The notes below the pieces were generated by a model. That model saw only the letters and a list, made by a program, of their open reading frames with translations, did not search any database and had not been told where the DNA came from. From Micavibrio_C sp965231165 (GTDB lineage: Bacteria > Pseudomonadota > Alphaproteobacteria > Micavibrionales > Micavibrionaceae), in the NCBI GenBank assembly GCA_965231165.1, contig OZ246421.1, forward strand, positions 558,001 through 622,000: a DNA stretch of 64,000 nt, given 5' to 3'. The first letter of the stretch is position 1. Each line of letters starts with the position of its first letter. Position numbers and translations under genes: made by a program. Shown piece by piece: positions 23,984-31,056 of this stretch.

Positions 23984-24954
23984 CTACCCGTAGCGTAATA
24001 CTGGGCACGGGGTCTTACCTGCCCGAAAAAATTCTGACTAACAAAGAAATGGAAAGCCTCGTCGAAACATCCGATGAATGGATTGTCCAGCGCACCGGTA
24101 TCCGCCAGCGCCATGTGGCGGCCAAGGATGAAACCACGGCCGATATGGCGATTGCAGCGGCGCGCCGCGCGGTGGAGGCATCTGGCCTTAAGGGTGAAGA
24201 TATTGACGGCATTATCGTGGCGACCTCGACGCCGGATTCAACTTTTCCTTCTGTCGCGGTGAAGGTACAGGCCGCACTTGGCGTCAAGCACGGGCCTGTA
24301 TTCGATGTGCAGGCGGTGTGCTCCGGTTTCGTTTACGGATTGACCGTGGCCGACAGTTTGATCCGTACGGGTGTGGCAAAACGCCTGTTGCTGATCGGTG
24401 CCGAGAAAATGACCTCGATTCTGAACTGGGAAGACCGCACGACCTGCGTTCTGTTCGGTGACGGGGCGGGTGCAATCGTTCTCGAAGCCCGCGAGGGCAA
24501 AGGCACGATTGAAGATCAAGGTGTGTTGTCATCGCATCTGCATGCCGATGGTAATCTCAGGGATATCCTGTTCGTCGATGGCGGCGTCAGCTCCACCCAG
24601 ACCGCCGGGCATATCGTCATGGAGGGCAAGGAAGTTTTCCGCCACGCCGTCGCCCTGATGGCCGAGGTGGTCAACGAAACGCTGACCCATAACGGCATTG
24701 CGAGCGATAAAATCGACTGGCTGGTACCGCATCAGGCGAATATCCGCATCCTTGAAAGCACGGCCAAAAAGCTGGGTATCGGGATGGACCGGGTGGTTGT
24801 CACCGTCGACCGTCATGGCAATACATCGGCGGCTTCCATCCCGCTGGCGCTCGATGAAGCGGTGCGCGACGGACGTATCCACAGGGGAAATATGTTGCTG
24901 CTGGAGGCCTTGGGGGCGGGGCTGACCTGGGGCGCGGCGCTAGTACGCTATTAA
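23980..24954 (+). CDS. fabH: 3-oxoacyl-ACP synthase III (KAS III)
   Basis: Initiates type II fatty acid synthesis by condensing acetyl-CoA with malonyl-ACP. 324 residues. The catalytic triad is present: Cys in FDVQAVCSGFVYG, His in WLVPHQANIRI and Asn in DRHGNTSAASIPLAL. N-terminal TDEWIVQRTGIRQRH and C-terminal GNMLLLEALGAGLTWGAALV are normal. It starts within the plsX stop. A 164-base gap follows before ihfA, with probable promoter sequence for the regulators. Confidence 0.96.
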   Translation: MTTRSVILGTGSYLPEKILTNKEMESLVETSDEWIVQRTGIRQRHVAAKDETTADMAIAAARRAVEASGLKGEDIDGIIVATSTPDSTFPSVAVKVQAALGVKHGPVFDVQAVCSGFVYGLTVADSLIRTGVAKRLLLIGAEKMTSILNWEDRTTCVLFGDGAGAIVLEAREGKGTIEDQGVLSSHLHADGNLRDILFVDGGVSSTQTAGHIVMEGKEVFRHAVALMAEVVNETLTHNGIASDKIDWLVPHQANIRILESTAKKLGIGMDRVVVTVDRHGNTSAASIPLALDEAVRDGRIHRGNMLLLEALGAGLTWGAALVRY

Positions 24955-25118
24955 AAAATGGCGGAAATCCGCCGTTCCTTCCGGCAAACCTAAATTTAAG
25001 AAAATCCTGTTACCCTTTGAATTGAATCACTTTTTTGGTGTTTTCAGCCTGACTCTCCCGTTGACGCGGTACGGGGTTGCGGGCTAGTCTTAAATTATAA
25101 CCAACAAACGAGGTTGCG

Positions 25119-25421
25119 ATGAGTGAACGTACCATCACAAGAGCAGATCTGGCCGAAGCGGTTTACGCGCAAGTCGGTCTTTCCCGCAACGAGTCCGCTT
25201 CGCTGGTCGAAGTTGTTCTCGATGAAATCGCCGACACGCTGATCAAGGGCGACAACGTCAAGATTTCCTCGTTTGGCAGTTTCTCCATTCGCCAGAAAGG
25301 CGAGCGCATTGGCCGCAACCCGAAGACAGGTGTCGAAGTGCCGATCCTGCCGCGCCGTGTGCTGGTGTTCCGTGCGTCCCACGTTCTGAAAGATCGTATC
25401 AACGGCAAAGCCGCTGAATAA
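25119..25421 (+). CDS. ihfA: Integration host factor subunit alpha
   Basis: Nucleoid protein that bends DNA as a heterodimer with IHF-beta. 100 residues. N-terminal helices are ITRADLAEAVYAQVGLSRNE and LVEVVLDEIADTLIKGD. The DNA-binding arm is VKISSFGSFSIRQKGERIGRNPKTG, with the proline-tipped arm at EVPILPRRVLVFRAS. In alphaproteobacteria it follows plsX-fabH and precedes a MerR-type gene, as here (30 bases). The beta subunit is not in the window. Confidence 0.94.
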   Translation: MSERTITRADLAEAVYAQVGLSRNESASLVEVVLDEIADTLIKGDNVKISSFGSFSIRQKGERIGRNPKTGVEVPILPRRVLVFRASHVLKDRINGKAAE

Positions 25422-25451
25422 TGACAGTTTGAATCCGGAAGGCAGAAAGCT

Positions 25452-26018
25452 ATGAGTACCTATAACCAGACAAAAGCGCAGCCGACATACGAAGGCGAAG
25501 TTGAATCCGTAAAGCAGGCCACGAAAGTGACCGCAACGGCATCACGTTCTGCCAAGGAAAAAGCGCCGACGGCTTTCCGCACCATCAGCGAAGTGGCTGA
25601 TGAACTGGATGTGCCGCAGCACGTTCTGCGCTTTTGGGAAACCAAGTTTACGCAGATCAAGCCACTGAAACGCGGCGGCGGTCGCCGTTACTACCGCCCG
25701 GAAGATGTGGCGTTGCTCAAGCGCATCCATAACCTGCTGTACACAGAAGGTTACACGATCAAGGGTGTGCAGAAGCTCCTGAAAGGGCAGGGCAAGGTCC
25801 AGGTTGTGGCTGTTGAAACATCTGCCGCTGCACCTGTGGCACAGACGCCGCGTGTAGCGGTTGCCGAGGCCTTGCTGGCCCGCGTTGATGATGTTATTGC
25901 CGAGCAGCCCAAGGCGCAAAAAGCGCCTTTGAGCACAAAGCAAAAAGCCATTCTGGAAGCGATGCTGGGCGATTTGCGCGACCTGCGGGACATGATCCGC
26001 GGCGACGAGCAAGCCTGA
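25452..26018 (+). CDS. MerR-family transcriptional regulator
   Basis: A 188-residue winged-helix regulator. Residues about 40-110 form the MerR DNA-binding domain: FRTISEVADELDVPQHVLRFWETKF, then KPLKRGGGRRYYRPEDVALLKRI and EGYTIKGVQKLL. No cysteine effector site is present, so it is not a metal-sensing MerR. The C-terminal part is Ala/Val-rich with a final helix (LEAMLGDLRDLRDMIRG). An N-terminal extension of about 40 residues precedes the domain. Its position right after ihfA is conserved in alphaproteobacteria, but targets are unknown. Confidence 0.87.
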   Translation: MSTYNQTKAQPTYEGEVESVKQATKVTATASRSAKEKAPTAFRTISEVADELDVPQHVLRFWETKFTQIKPLKRGGGRRYYRPEDVALLKRIHNLLYTEGYTIKGVQKLLKGQGKVQVVAVETSAAAPVAQTPRVAVAEALLARVDDVIAEQPKAQKAPLSTKQKAILEAMLGDLRDLRDMIRGDEQA

Positions 26019-26077
26019 TAGAGTTTGCAACGGCTGATAAAATAATATAGTTATCTGTCACCGGAATTTCGGTTAGT

Positions 26078-26154
26078 CGGAGTGTGGCGCAGCCCGGTAG
26101 CGCACTTGCATGGGGTGCAAGGGGTCGCAAGTTCGAATCTTGTCACTCCGACCA
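26078..26154 (+). tRNA. tRNA-Pro (anticodon GGG)
   Basis: A full cloverleaf can be drawn. The acceptor is CGGAGTG / CACTCCG and the D arm is GCGC...GCGC. The anticodon stem CTTGC / GCAAG has loop ATGGGGT (anticodon GGG), and the T arm is GCAAG TTCGAAT CTTGT. CCA is encoded after the discriminator A. 77 nt with CCA. Confidence 0.96.
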
Positions 26155-26157
26155 TTT

Positions 26158-26194
26158 TAAAAGGCTCAGGGATTTTATCTCTGGGCCTTTAAAT
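26158..26194 (+). terminator. Terminator after tRNA-Pro
   Basis: Imperfect stem AAAGGCTCAGGGA / TCTGGGCCTTT with a short T-rich loop and AT-rich tail, right after the tRNA 3' end. Confidence 0.7.
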
Positions 26195-26224
26195 TTCTGG
26201 CAAAAATTGAATTTGTGACAATCT

Positions 26225-26638
26225 TCAACTCGGCCCGGTGTTGGCTAGTCTGACTTGCGGGGCTGGTTCCACTTTGTTTTCCTGAATGAAATCCTTGATG
26301 TCCTTGGAGGAGACGAAGACGCTGTCGATGCGTGCTGCCATGGACTCTGGCGTTTTGTACATAGTCAACGTGCTGTTGGCGGTATTGAGTTCTGCCAGTG
26401 GCTGGCTGGTACGGTTATCCATCAAGGCGTATTTTGATCCTTGCTGCACTATCTGTGAATCGTCTGTGCGGCTCTGGATGTCGTCAAGGTTGTTGATGAT
26501 GTCCTTTACGGCCTCGGGCTTGATGCGGAATGACATGACGGGCGCAATGGCGGGTGCTGTGCCCAGCGACGCTTGCTGAAAGTTCTCACGCATCGGTACG
26601 TTAGTTTGTATGCCACCAGCTGCTACTGGATCGTTCAT
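26225..26638 (-). CDS. Hypothetical protein
   Basis: A 137-residue protein with no recognised family. No signal peptide or membrane helix. It contains the segments MSFRIKPEAVKDIINNLDDIQ, SKYALMDNRTSQPLAEL and MAARIDSVFVSSKDIKDFIQEN. The C-terminus is Pro/Ala/Asn-rich (EPAPQVRLANTGPS). It lies alone between the convergent tRNA-Pro and the cupin gene on the same strand. No metal or catalytic motif is visible. Confidence 0.5.
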   Translation of the reverse strand: MNDPVAAGGIQTNVPMRENFQQASLGTAPAIAPVMSFRIKPEAVKDIINNLDDIQSRTDDSQIVQQGSKYALMDNRTSQPLAELNTANSTLTMYKTPESMAARIDSVFVSSKDIKDFIQENKVEPAPQVRLANTGPS

Positions 26639-26729
26639 GTTCCAGGTTCTCCGTCCCAGAGATTGTTCTTCTGAACAAAAGTATAGGGCAGTCGGCTTAA
26701 TTTATGGTTAAGCCGTTGTGGCAATTGAC

Positions 26730-27137
26730 TTATGTAGGGTCGATTTTATCTAGTTCAGGCAGGTAGATGATGTCATCATCGTTTTCTGGTACGGAGGAGA
26801 TCAGCAAAATTTTTGCATCGCTTCCGCTTTCATTGAACAGCATGTGGTGCTGGCCAGCGCCGGGTGGCAGGGCCACAAAGTCTTCGGCTTTTAGCTGCTG
26901 GATAGCGCCATCTATCCATAGGCTTGGATTTCCCTCAAGAACATAAATAAACTCGTCCCTTGCCGTATGCCTGTGCGGAGGAGACGAACGATGGCCATGG
27001 GGTAGTGTTTCATGGCATATGCGAAGATTCTTTAATCCGCCCGCTAAAGACAAATCGCATTGAAGGCCAAGGATTTCACCTGTTGAAATCCTTCTCGCCG
27101 CCTTTTTCTCTATCAGGTGAATTGCTGATTTGAACAA
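26730..27137 (-). CDS. Cupin-domain protein
   Basis: A 135-residue single-domain cupin. Motif 1 is PPHRHTARDEFIYVLEGNPSLWIDG, with the His-x-His and Glu metal ligands. Motif 2 is LPPGAGQHHMLFNES, with the final His. It is therefore probably a metal-binding beta-barrel, either a small dioxygenase/isomerase or a binding protein. It lies 12 bases downstream of metY, which suggests cotranscription and perhaps a role tied to sulphur amino acids, though that is speculation. The likely start is a TTG (27137) with a weak ribosome site, so the N-terminus is uncertain. Confidence 0.75.
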   Translation of the reverse strand: MFKSAIHLIEKKAARRISTGEILGLQCDLSLAGGLKNLRICHETLPHGHRSSPPHRHTARDEFIYVLEGNPSLWIDGAIQQLKAEDFVALPPGAGQHHMLFNESGSDAKILLISSVPENDDDIIYLPELDKIDPT

Positions 27138-27149
27138 GGTGCTGGTATC

Positions 27150-28463
27150 TTACGCGGCCTTGGCTTTCGCCACTTTCAGCGCCTGATCGAGGTCGGACAT
27201 CAGGTCTTCGGGCGCTTCGATGCCGATGGAGACGCGGATGACGTCGGGGCCGCAACCGGCATCGACTTTCTGTTCATCGGTCAATTGGGCGTGTGTCGTG
27301 GATGCCGGGTGGATGATCAGGCTGTGCGTGTCGCCGATATTGGCAAGGTGGCGGAACAGGTTGACGTTTTCCACCAGCGCGGTGCCCGCGTTATAACCGC
27401 CCTTGAGGCCAAAGGTGAACAGGGAACTCGCCCAGCCGTTGCGCATATATTTTTGCGCGTTCTTGTAATAGGGGCTGTTAGGCAGACCCGCGAAGCTGAC
27501 CCAGCTTACGGCTTCGTGCTTGCTTAGATATTCAGCGACCTTGATCGCGTTTTCGGAGTGGGCGCGCATGCGCAACGGCAGAGTTTCCATGCCGAGCAAT
27601 GTCAGGTAGGCGTTCATCGGTTGCTGGTTCATGCCGAGATCGCGCAAGCCCACGGCATGGTTATACATGGCATAGGGGCAGGCCGCGAAATCGCGCGCGA
27701 AGATCACACCGCGATAGCCGGAGACTTCGGTGGTGAGTGTCGGGAATTTCTTGGCGTGTTTCATCCAGTCGAAATTGCCACCATCGACGACCGCGCCGCC
27801 CATGGCTTGTCCATGGCCGCTAAAATATTTCGTGGTCGAATGCACGACGATGTTCGCGCCGTAATCAAACGGCTTGCACAGGTAAGGTGTTGCCACGGTG
27901 TTATCGACGATCAGCGGAATGCCCGCGTCTTGCGCGATCTTGCCGTAGGCTTCGAGATCGGGGACGACACCTTGCGGGTTGGACAGACTTTCGATGAAGA
28001 TCAGTTTTGTTTTCTCGGTGATCTTGCGTTTGAAATCATCCGGTTTGTCCGGGTCGGTGAAATGACATGTCCAGCCGAAAGAGCGGCTGAAAGTGTCGCG
28101 GAACTGGCCTGCGGTGCCGCCATAAAGTTTTTGTGTGGCGATGAATTCATCACCCGCGTTCATCAAGGCGCTGAACGCCAGGACGTTCGCGGCGAGGCCG
28201 GAGGGGGTGCAGGTGGAGCCTGTGCCGCCCTCAAGCGTGGCGATTTTTTCTTCTAGCGCGGCCACGGTCGGGTTGGTCACGCGTGAATAGATGAAGCCGG
28301 GTTCTTTCAGTGCAAAAACGTTCGCGGCATGTTTTGTATCGCGGAAGACGTAGGAAGATGATTGATGGATCGCCGGGCTGGTGGCGCCTGTCACGGGGTC
28401 TGGCGTGGTGCCGCTATGTACGGCCAGCGTTTCGAACTTCAGTGCGTCTTTTGAATTGGTCAT
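27150..28463 (-). CDS. metY: O-acetylhomoserine sulfhydrylase (aminocarboxypropyltransferase)
   Basis: PLP enzyme making homocysteine directly from O-acetylhomoserine and sulfide, in methionine synthesis. 437 residues, as expected for MetY rather than the shorter MetB/MetC. Visible are FETLAVHSGTTPDPVTGA at the N-terminus, YSRVTNPTVAALEEKIA and DNTVATPYLCKPFDYGAN. The PLP lysine is in VVHSTTKYFSGHGQAMGG, and the C-terminal segment is HPASTTHAQLTDEQ. Homoserine for its pathway would come from hom at 33.8 kb. No SAM-type riboswitch is visible upstream. Confidence 0.94.
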   Translation of the reverse strand: MTNSKDALKFETLAVHSGTTPDPVTGATSPAIHQSSSYVFRDTKHAANVFALKEPGFIYSRVTNPTVAALEEKIATLEGGTGSTCTPSGLAANVLAFSALMNAGDEFIATQKLYGGTAGQFRDTFSRSFGWTCHFTDPDKPDDFKRKITEKTKLIFIESLSNPQGVVPDLEAYGKIAQDAGIPLIVDNTVATPYLCKPFDYGANIVVHSTTKYFSGHGQAMGGAVVDGGNFDWMKHAKKFPTLTTEVSGYRGVIFARDFAACPYAMYNHAVGLRDLGMNQQPMNAYLTLLGMETLPLRMRAHSENAIKVAEYLSKHEAVSWVSFAGLPNSPYYKNAQKYMRNGWASSLFTFGLKGGYNAGTALVENVNLFRHLANIGDTHSLIIHPASTTHAQLTDEQKVDAGCGPDVIRVSIGIEAPEDLMSDLDQALKVAKAKAA

Positions 28464-28780
28464 GGAATCCGTCCCTTTTGTTTCGTGTCAGGTTATAAGG
28501 GAGAAGGGGGTGCGGCAAGACGCGGCGCAATAAAATGACCTTAGATATCCCGTCTGTATGCGATGTTTATAATTTCCGGGCTTCCTGCCATATTTTCGTT
28601 TTATTACAGTGTGTTAATGGCGTTGCAATGTAAGGTAAGATAGTACCGCGCACTTAATCTTCTGTTTTCATGTGATTTTTTGTTGACGGACTGTTGTGTG
28701 TGCGGCATAACACAGCGTTCTCAAAAAGAGAGGCCTTTGTCCGGGTATCGGCAAGGCCGTAAAAACTAAGGTGAAAAGAA
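28464..28780. other. Intergenic region between metY and rplM
   Basis: About 317 bases between divergent genes with no supported ORF. It contains the metY leader on one side and the ribosomal-protein promoter (28683-28711) and leader on the other. I compared the minus strand with the conserved parts of SAM-II type riboswitches from memory and did not see them. Confidence 0.5.
28683..28711 (+). promoter_or_regulatory. Candidate promoter of rplM-rpsI
   Basis: TTGACG (28683-28688), 17-base spacer, CATAAC (28706-28711): a good housekeeping -35 and a fair -10. It lies about 70 bases before the rplM start codon. Confidence 0.55.
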
Positions 28781-29242
28781 ATGAAAACCTATTACATGAA
28801 GCCTGCAGAGGTGGAGAAAAAGTGGGTGCTGATCGATGCCGAGGACGTAGTCCTGGGTCGTCTGGCCGGCGTCGTTGCCACACGTCTGCGCGGCAAACAT
28901 CTGCCTAATTACACTCCGAACGTTGATTGCGGTGACAATGTCATCATCATCAATGCTGAAAAAGTCGGTATCACGGGCCGTAAAAAAGAACAGAGCCTGT
29001 TCCACTGGCATACTGGTTATCCGGGCGGTATCAAATCCCGCACATGGGGCCAGATCCTGGAAGGCAAACACCCTGAGCGCGTGGTTTACAAAGCCATCGA
29101 GCGCATGATGCCGAAGCATCGTCCGCTGGCGCGTCAGCAAATGTCCAACCTGCGTGTTTACGCTGGTGCGGAACACCCGCATGTGGCACAGAACCCGCAA
29201 GTGCTGGATGTTGGCGCCATGAACCCGAAGAACAAGAGGTAA
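28781..29242 (+). CDS. rplM: 50S ribosomal protein uL13
   Basis: Large-subunit assembly protein, 153 residues. Typical segments are WVLIDAEDVVLGRLAGVVAT, RLRGKHLPNYTPNVDCGD, EQSLFHWHTGYPGG, ERVVYKAIERMMPKHR and NLRVYAGAEHPH. AGGTGAAAAGAA precedes the ATG. It is followed 6 bases later by rpsI, the universal pairing. Confidence 0.97.
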   Translation: MKTYYMKPAEVEKKWVLIDAEDVVLGRLAGVVATRLRGKHLPNYTPNVDCGDNVIIINAEKVGITGRKKEQSLFHWHTGYPGGIKSRTWGQILEGKHPERVVYKAIERMMPKHRPLARQQMSNLRVYAGAEHPHVAQNPQVLDVGAMNPKNKR

Positions 29243-29248
29243 TTTCAG

Positions 29249-29785
29249 ATGGCTCCTAGAAAGAAAACAGAAGCGAAAGCTGAAGGCTCCCTGCAGGACC
29301 TGGCACAAGTGGCCGGTAACAACACAATGGGCGATGCCCTGAGTGCTGCTGGCGCTGTAAAAGAAGAAGCGGCACCCCGTGTGCAGATGCTGGACAAGCA
29401 AGGCCGTGCCTATGCAACAGGCCGTCGTAAAGACGCTGTTGCCCGCGTATGGCTGAAGCCCGGTAAAGGCCAGGTCATCGTGAATGGCCGTGATCAGACC
29501 GTGTATTTCGCACGTCAGACACAACGCCTGATCCTGAACCAGCCGTTCCTGATTGCAAACCGCGTTGGTTCATTCGACGTGATGTGCACGGTTGCTGGTG
29601 GTGGTCTGTCCGGTCAAGCCGGTGCGGTTCGCCATGGCATTTCCCGCGCCCTGCAAAACTACGAACCGGAACTGCGCGCTGCGCTGAAAAAAGCTGGTCT
29701 TCTTACACGTGACAGCCGTACGGTTGAACGTAAGAAGGTCGGTCTTCACAAAGCCCGCCGCTCCAAACAGTGGGCAAAACGCTAA
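29249..29785 (+). CDS. rpsI: 30S ribosomal protein uS9
   Basis: Small-subunit protein whose C-terminal tail reaches the P-site tRNA. 178 residues, about 50 longer than E. coli uS9 because of an N-terminal Lys/Ala-rich extension (APRKKTEAKAEGSLQDLAQ), a feature of alphaproteobacterial uS9. The core has AYATGRRKDAVARVWLKPG, FDVMCTVAGGGLSGQAGAVRHGISRAL and the basic tail KKVGLHKARRSKQWAKR. A terminator follows at 29845. Confidence 0.97.
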   Translation: MAPRKKTEAKAEGSLQDLAQVAGNNTMGDALSAAGAVKEEAAPRVQMLDKQGRAYATGRRKDAVARVWLKPGKGQVIVNGRDQTVYFARQTQRLILNQPFLIANRVGSFDVMCTVAGGGLSGQAGAVRHGISRALQNYEPELRAALKKAGLLTRDSRTVERKKVGLHKARRSKQWAKR

Positions 29786-29844
29786 TCATAATTGGTTTGG
29801 CGACGGTAAAAGAGGCGGGAATTTCCTCCTCCCAGATAATCAAG

Positions 29845-29875
29845 AAAGCGCTCCGGGCAACCGGGGCGTTTTTTA
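29845..29875 (+). terminator. Terminator after rpsI
   Basis: Stem CGCTCCGG / CCGGGGCG (one T-G pair) with loop GCAA and TTTTTT tail. Confidence 0.85.
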
Positions 29876-29888
29876 CATTCTCGTCTTT

Positions 29889-29915
29889 TGTCATCCTGAG
29901 CGAGTGAGTTATCCA
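29889..29915. repeat. Partial TGTCATCCTGAGCG dispersed repeat
   Basis: Single arm of the repeat family also found at 9644-9718 and 48931-48960. It diverges after TGTCATCCTGAGCGAG, so this copy is decayed. The whole gap 29876-30086 holds only this and the next repeat. Confidence 0.65.
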
Positions 29916-30029
29916 CAGGAGGAGATAGTCGCAAAAATGGGTATTCTTTTATTTCAGTCGGTTGTTTTAATAATGAATTTTTATGTTAAAAAAATAGTGG
30001 CGTGGCCGTGCAGATTTTCGCTTTACGGC

Positions 30030-30064
30030 GTTTCGATACGTCCATACCCTGAACCGGTCGAAAC
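30030..30064. repeat. GTTTCGA...TCGAAAC inverted repeat
   Basis: GTTTCGATACG and CGGTCGAAAC end arms around a short C-rich centre (CCATACCC). This pattern is a common intergenic repeat type in proteobacteria. It lies just before the 31-codon ORF and could also affect its transcription. Confidence 0.5.
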
Positions 30065-30086
30065 TAAACATAGAGGAGTGAACGAC

Positions 30087-30182
30087 ATGACAAAACCAAC
30101 AGAAGTAAAAAAACCGGAAGCTCAAGTAGAAGCAGCGAAACCCACAACTGTGGCCCCTGCAAAACCGGCGCCGTCGTTCTGA
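30087..30182 (+). CDS. 31-residue Lys/Pro/Ala-rich small protein
   Basis: ATG preceded by GAGGAGTGAACGAC, a strong and well-spaced ribosome site. It is followed by 31 codons made almost only of Lys, Pro, Ala, Thr, Val and Glu (start MTKPTEVKKPEAQVE, end PAPSF). A terminator with a UUCG-type loop begins 31 bases after the stop. Composition resembles a detached Pro/Lys linker or a small nucleic-acid-binding peptide. No family is known to me, and conservation has not been tested. Confidence 0.5.
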   Translation: MTKPTEVKKPEAQVEAAKPTTVAPAKPAPSF

Positions 30183-30212
30183 GTAGAGTGACCTAATTCC
30201 AGTAAGTGGGGA

Positions 30213-30241
30213 AACAGCACCTTCGGGTGCTGTTTTCTTTT
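30213..30241 (+). terminator. Terminator after the 31-codon ORF
   Basis: Stem ACAGCACC / GGTGCTGT with a TTCG tetraloop and TTTTCTTTT tail. It marks the short ORF as a separate transcript from the ICMT-like gene. Confidence 0.85.
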
Positions 30242-30292
30242 GTGCAGAGGGCTATATATTAGTCTCCTTCATAGCAATGCGAGGTATTTCTG

Positions 30293-31054
30293 ATGAGTTT
30301 GCACGAAACCATGGTCAAGCACGGTCATACATTGTTCCGCTGGCGCAGTTATATCCCGCTGCTGTTTATCGCGCCCTTGTTTCTGGCGTTCAGCGAAAGC
30401 GCCAAGGTTGAGGCGCTTGTGGGCGATGTTCCCGAAGATGTCTGGGTGTTGTTCTGTTTTCTGTTGTCGCTTTCGGGGCTGGCTATCCGTTGGTTCACGG
30501 TCGGTTTTGTGCCGGGTGGCACATCGGGCCGCAATACGCAGGGGCAGCGCGCTGAAGTACTGAATATATCGGGCATGTATTCCATCGTGCGCAACCCGCT
30601 TTATCTTGGCAATTTCATCACCATTCTGGGCGTTGTGCTGTCGATCAAGGTGTGGTGGCTGGCGCTGATCGTGTCGATGTTCTTCTTTATCTATATGGAA
30701 CGCATCATTATGGCCGAGGAGAAATATCTCCATGACAAATTTGGTGCGGTCTATGATGAATGGCGTACAAAGACGCCGGTGATCATTCCCAATTTCAGCC
30801 TGTGGCGCGCGCCGGACATGATGCTGTCGGTGAAGACCATCCTGAAACGCGAATATCAGGGTTTACTCGGGGTGGGGACGGCGTTCCTTGTCACAGAGAT
30901 GGTGACGGATCTGGTGTTCGAGAAAGAGCCGTTCGGTGAGTGGATTGGTGAAGACTGGGTCTGGCCTGCGACTTATGCGGTTATTCTCGCGCTGTGCCTG
31001 ACTTTGCGCTATTTGAAGAAGCATACGGACATGCTGAAGGTCGAGGGGCGCTAG
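30293..31054 (+). CDS. ICMT/PEMT-like membrane methyltransferase
   Basis: A 253-residue integral membrane protein of the isoprenylcysteine/phospholipid methyltransferase type. The SAM-binding signature lies in the membrane-adjacent segment GMYSIVRNPLYLGNFITILG, followed by ERIIMAEEKYLHDKFGAVYDEW, both hallmarks of this family. Helices occupy residues 18-32, 50-68, 103-132 and two at the C-terminus (ATYAVILALCLTLRYL). Known relatives methylate lipids or lipid A phosphates; the substrate here cannot be told. It converges with phaC, with stops 2 bases apart. Confidence 0.78.
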   Translation: MSLHETMVKHGHTLFRWRSYIPLLFIAPLFLAFSESAKVEALVGDVPEDVWVLFCFLLSLSGLAIRWFTVGFVPGGTSGRNTQGQRAEVLNISGMYSIVRNPLYLGNFITILGVVLSIKVWWLALIVSMFFFIYMERIIMAEEKYLHDKFGAVYDEWRTKTPVIIPNFSLWRAPDMMLSVKTILKREYQGLLGVGTAFLVTEMVTDLVFEKEPFGEWIGEDWVWPATYAVILALCLTLRYLKKHTDMLKVEGR

Positions 31055-31056
31055 GT

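Noticed and set aside
22916..24954. plsX-fabH as a transferred cluster
   Set aside because: Composition and order are those of normal alphaproteobacterial chromosomes.
28464..28680. SAM riboswitch upstream of metY
   Set aside because: The conserved SAM-II sequence and pairing were not recognisable.
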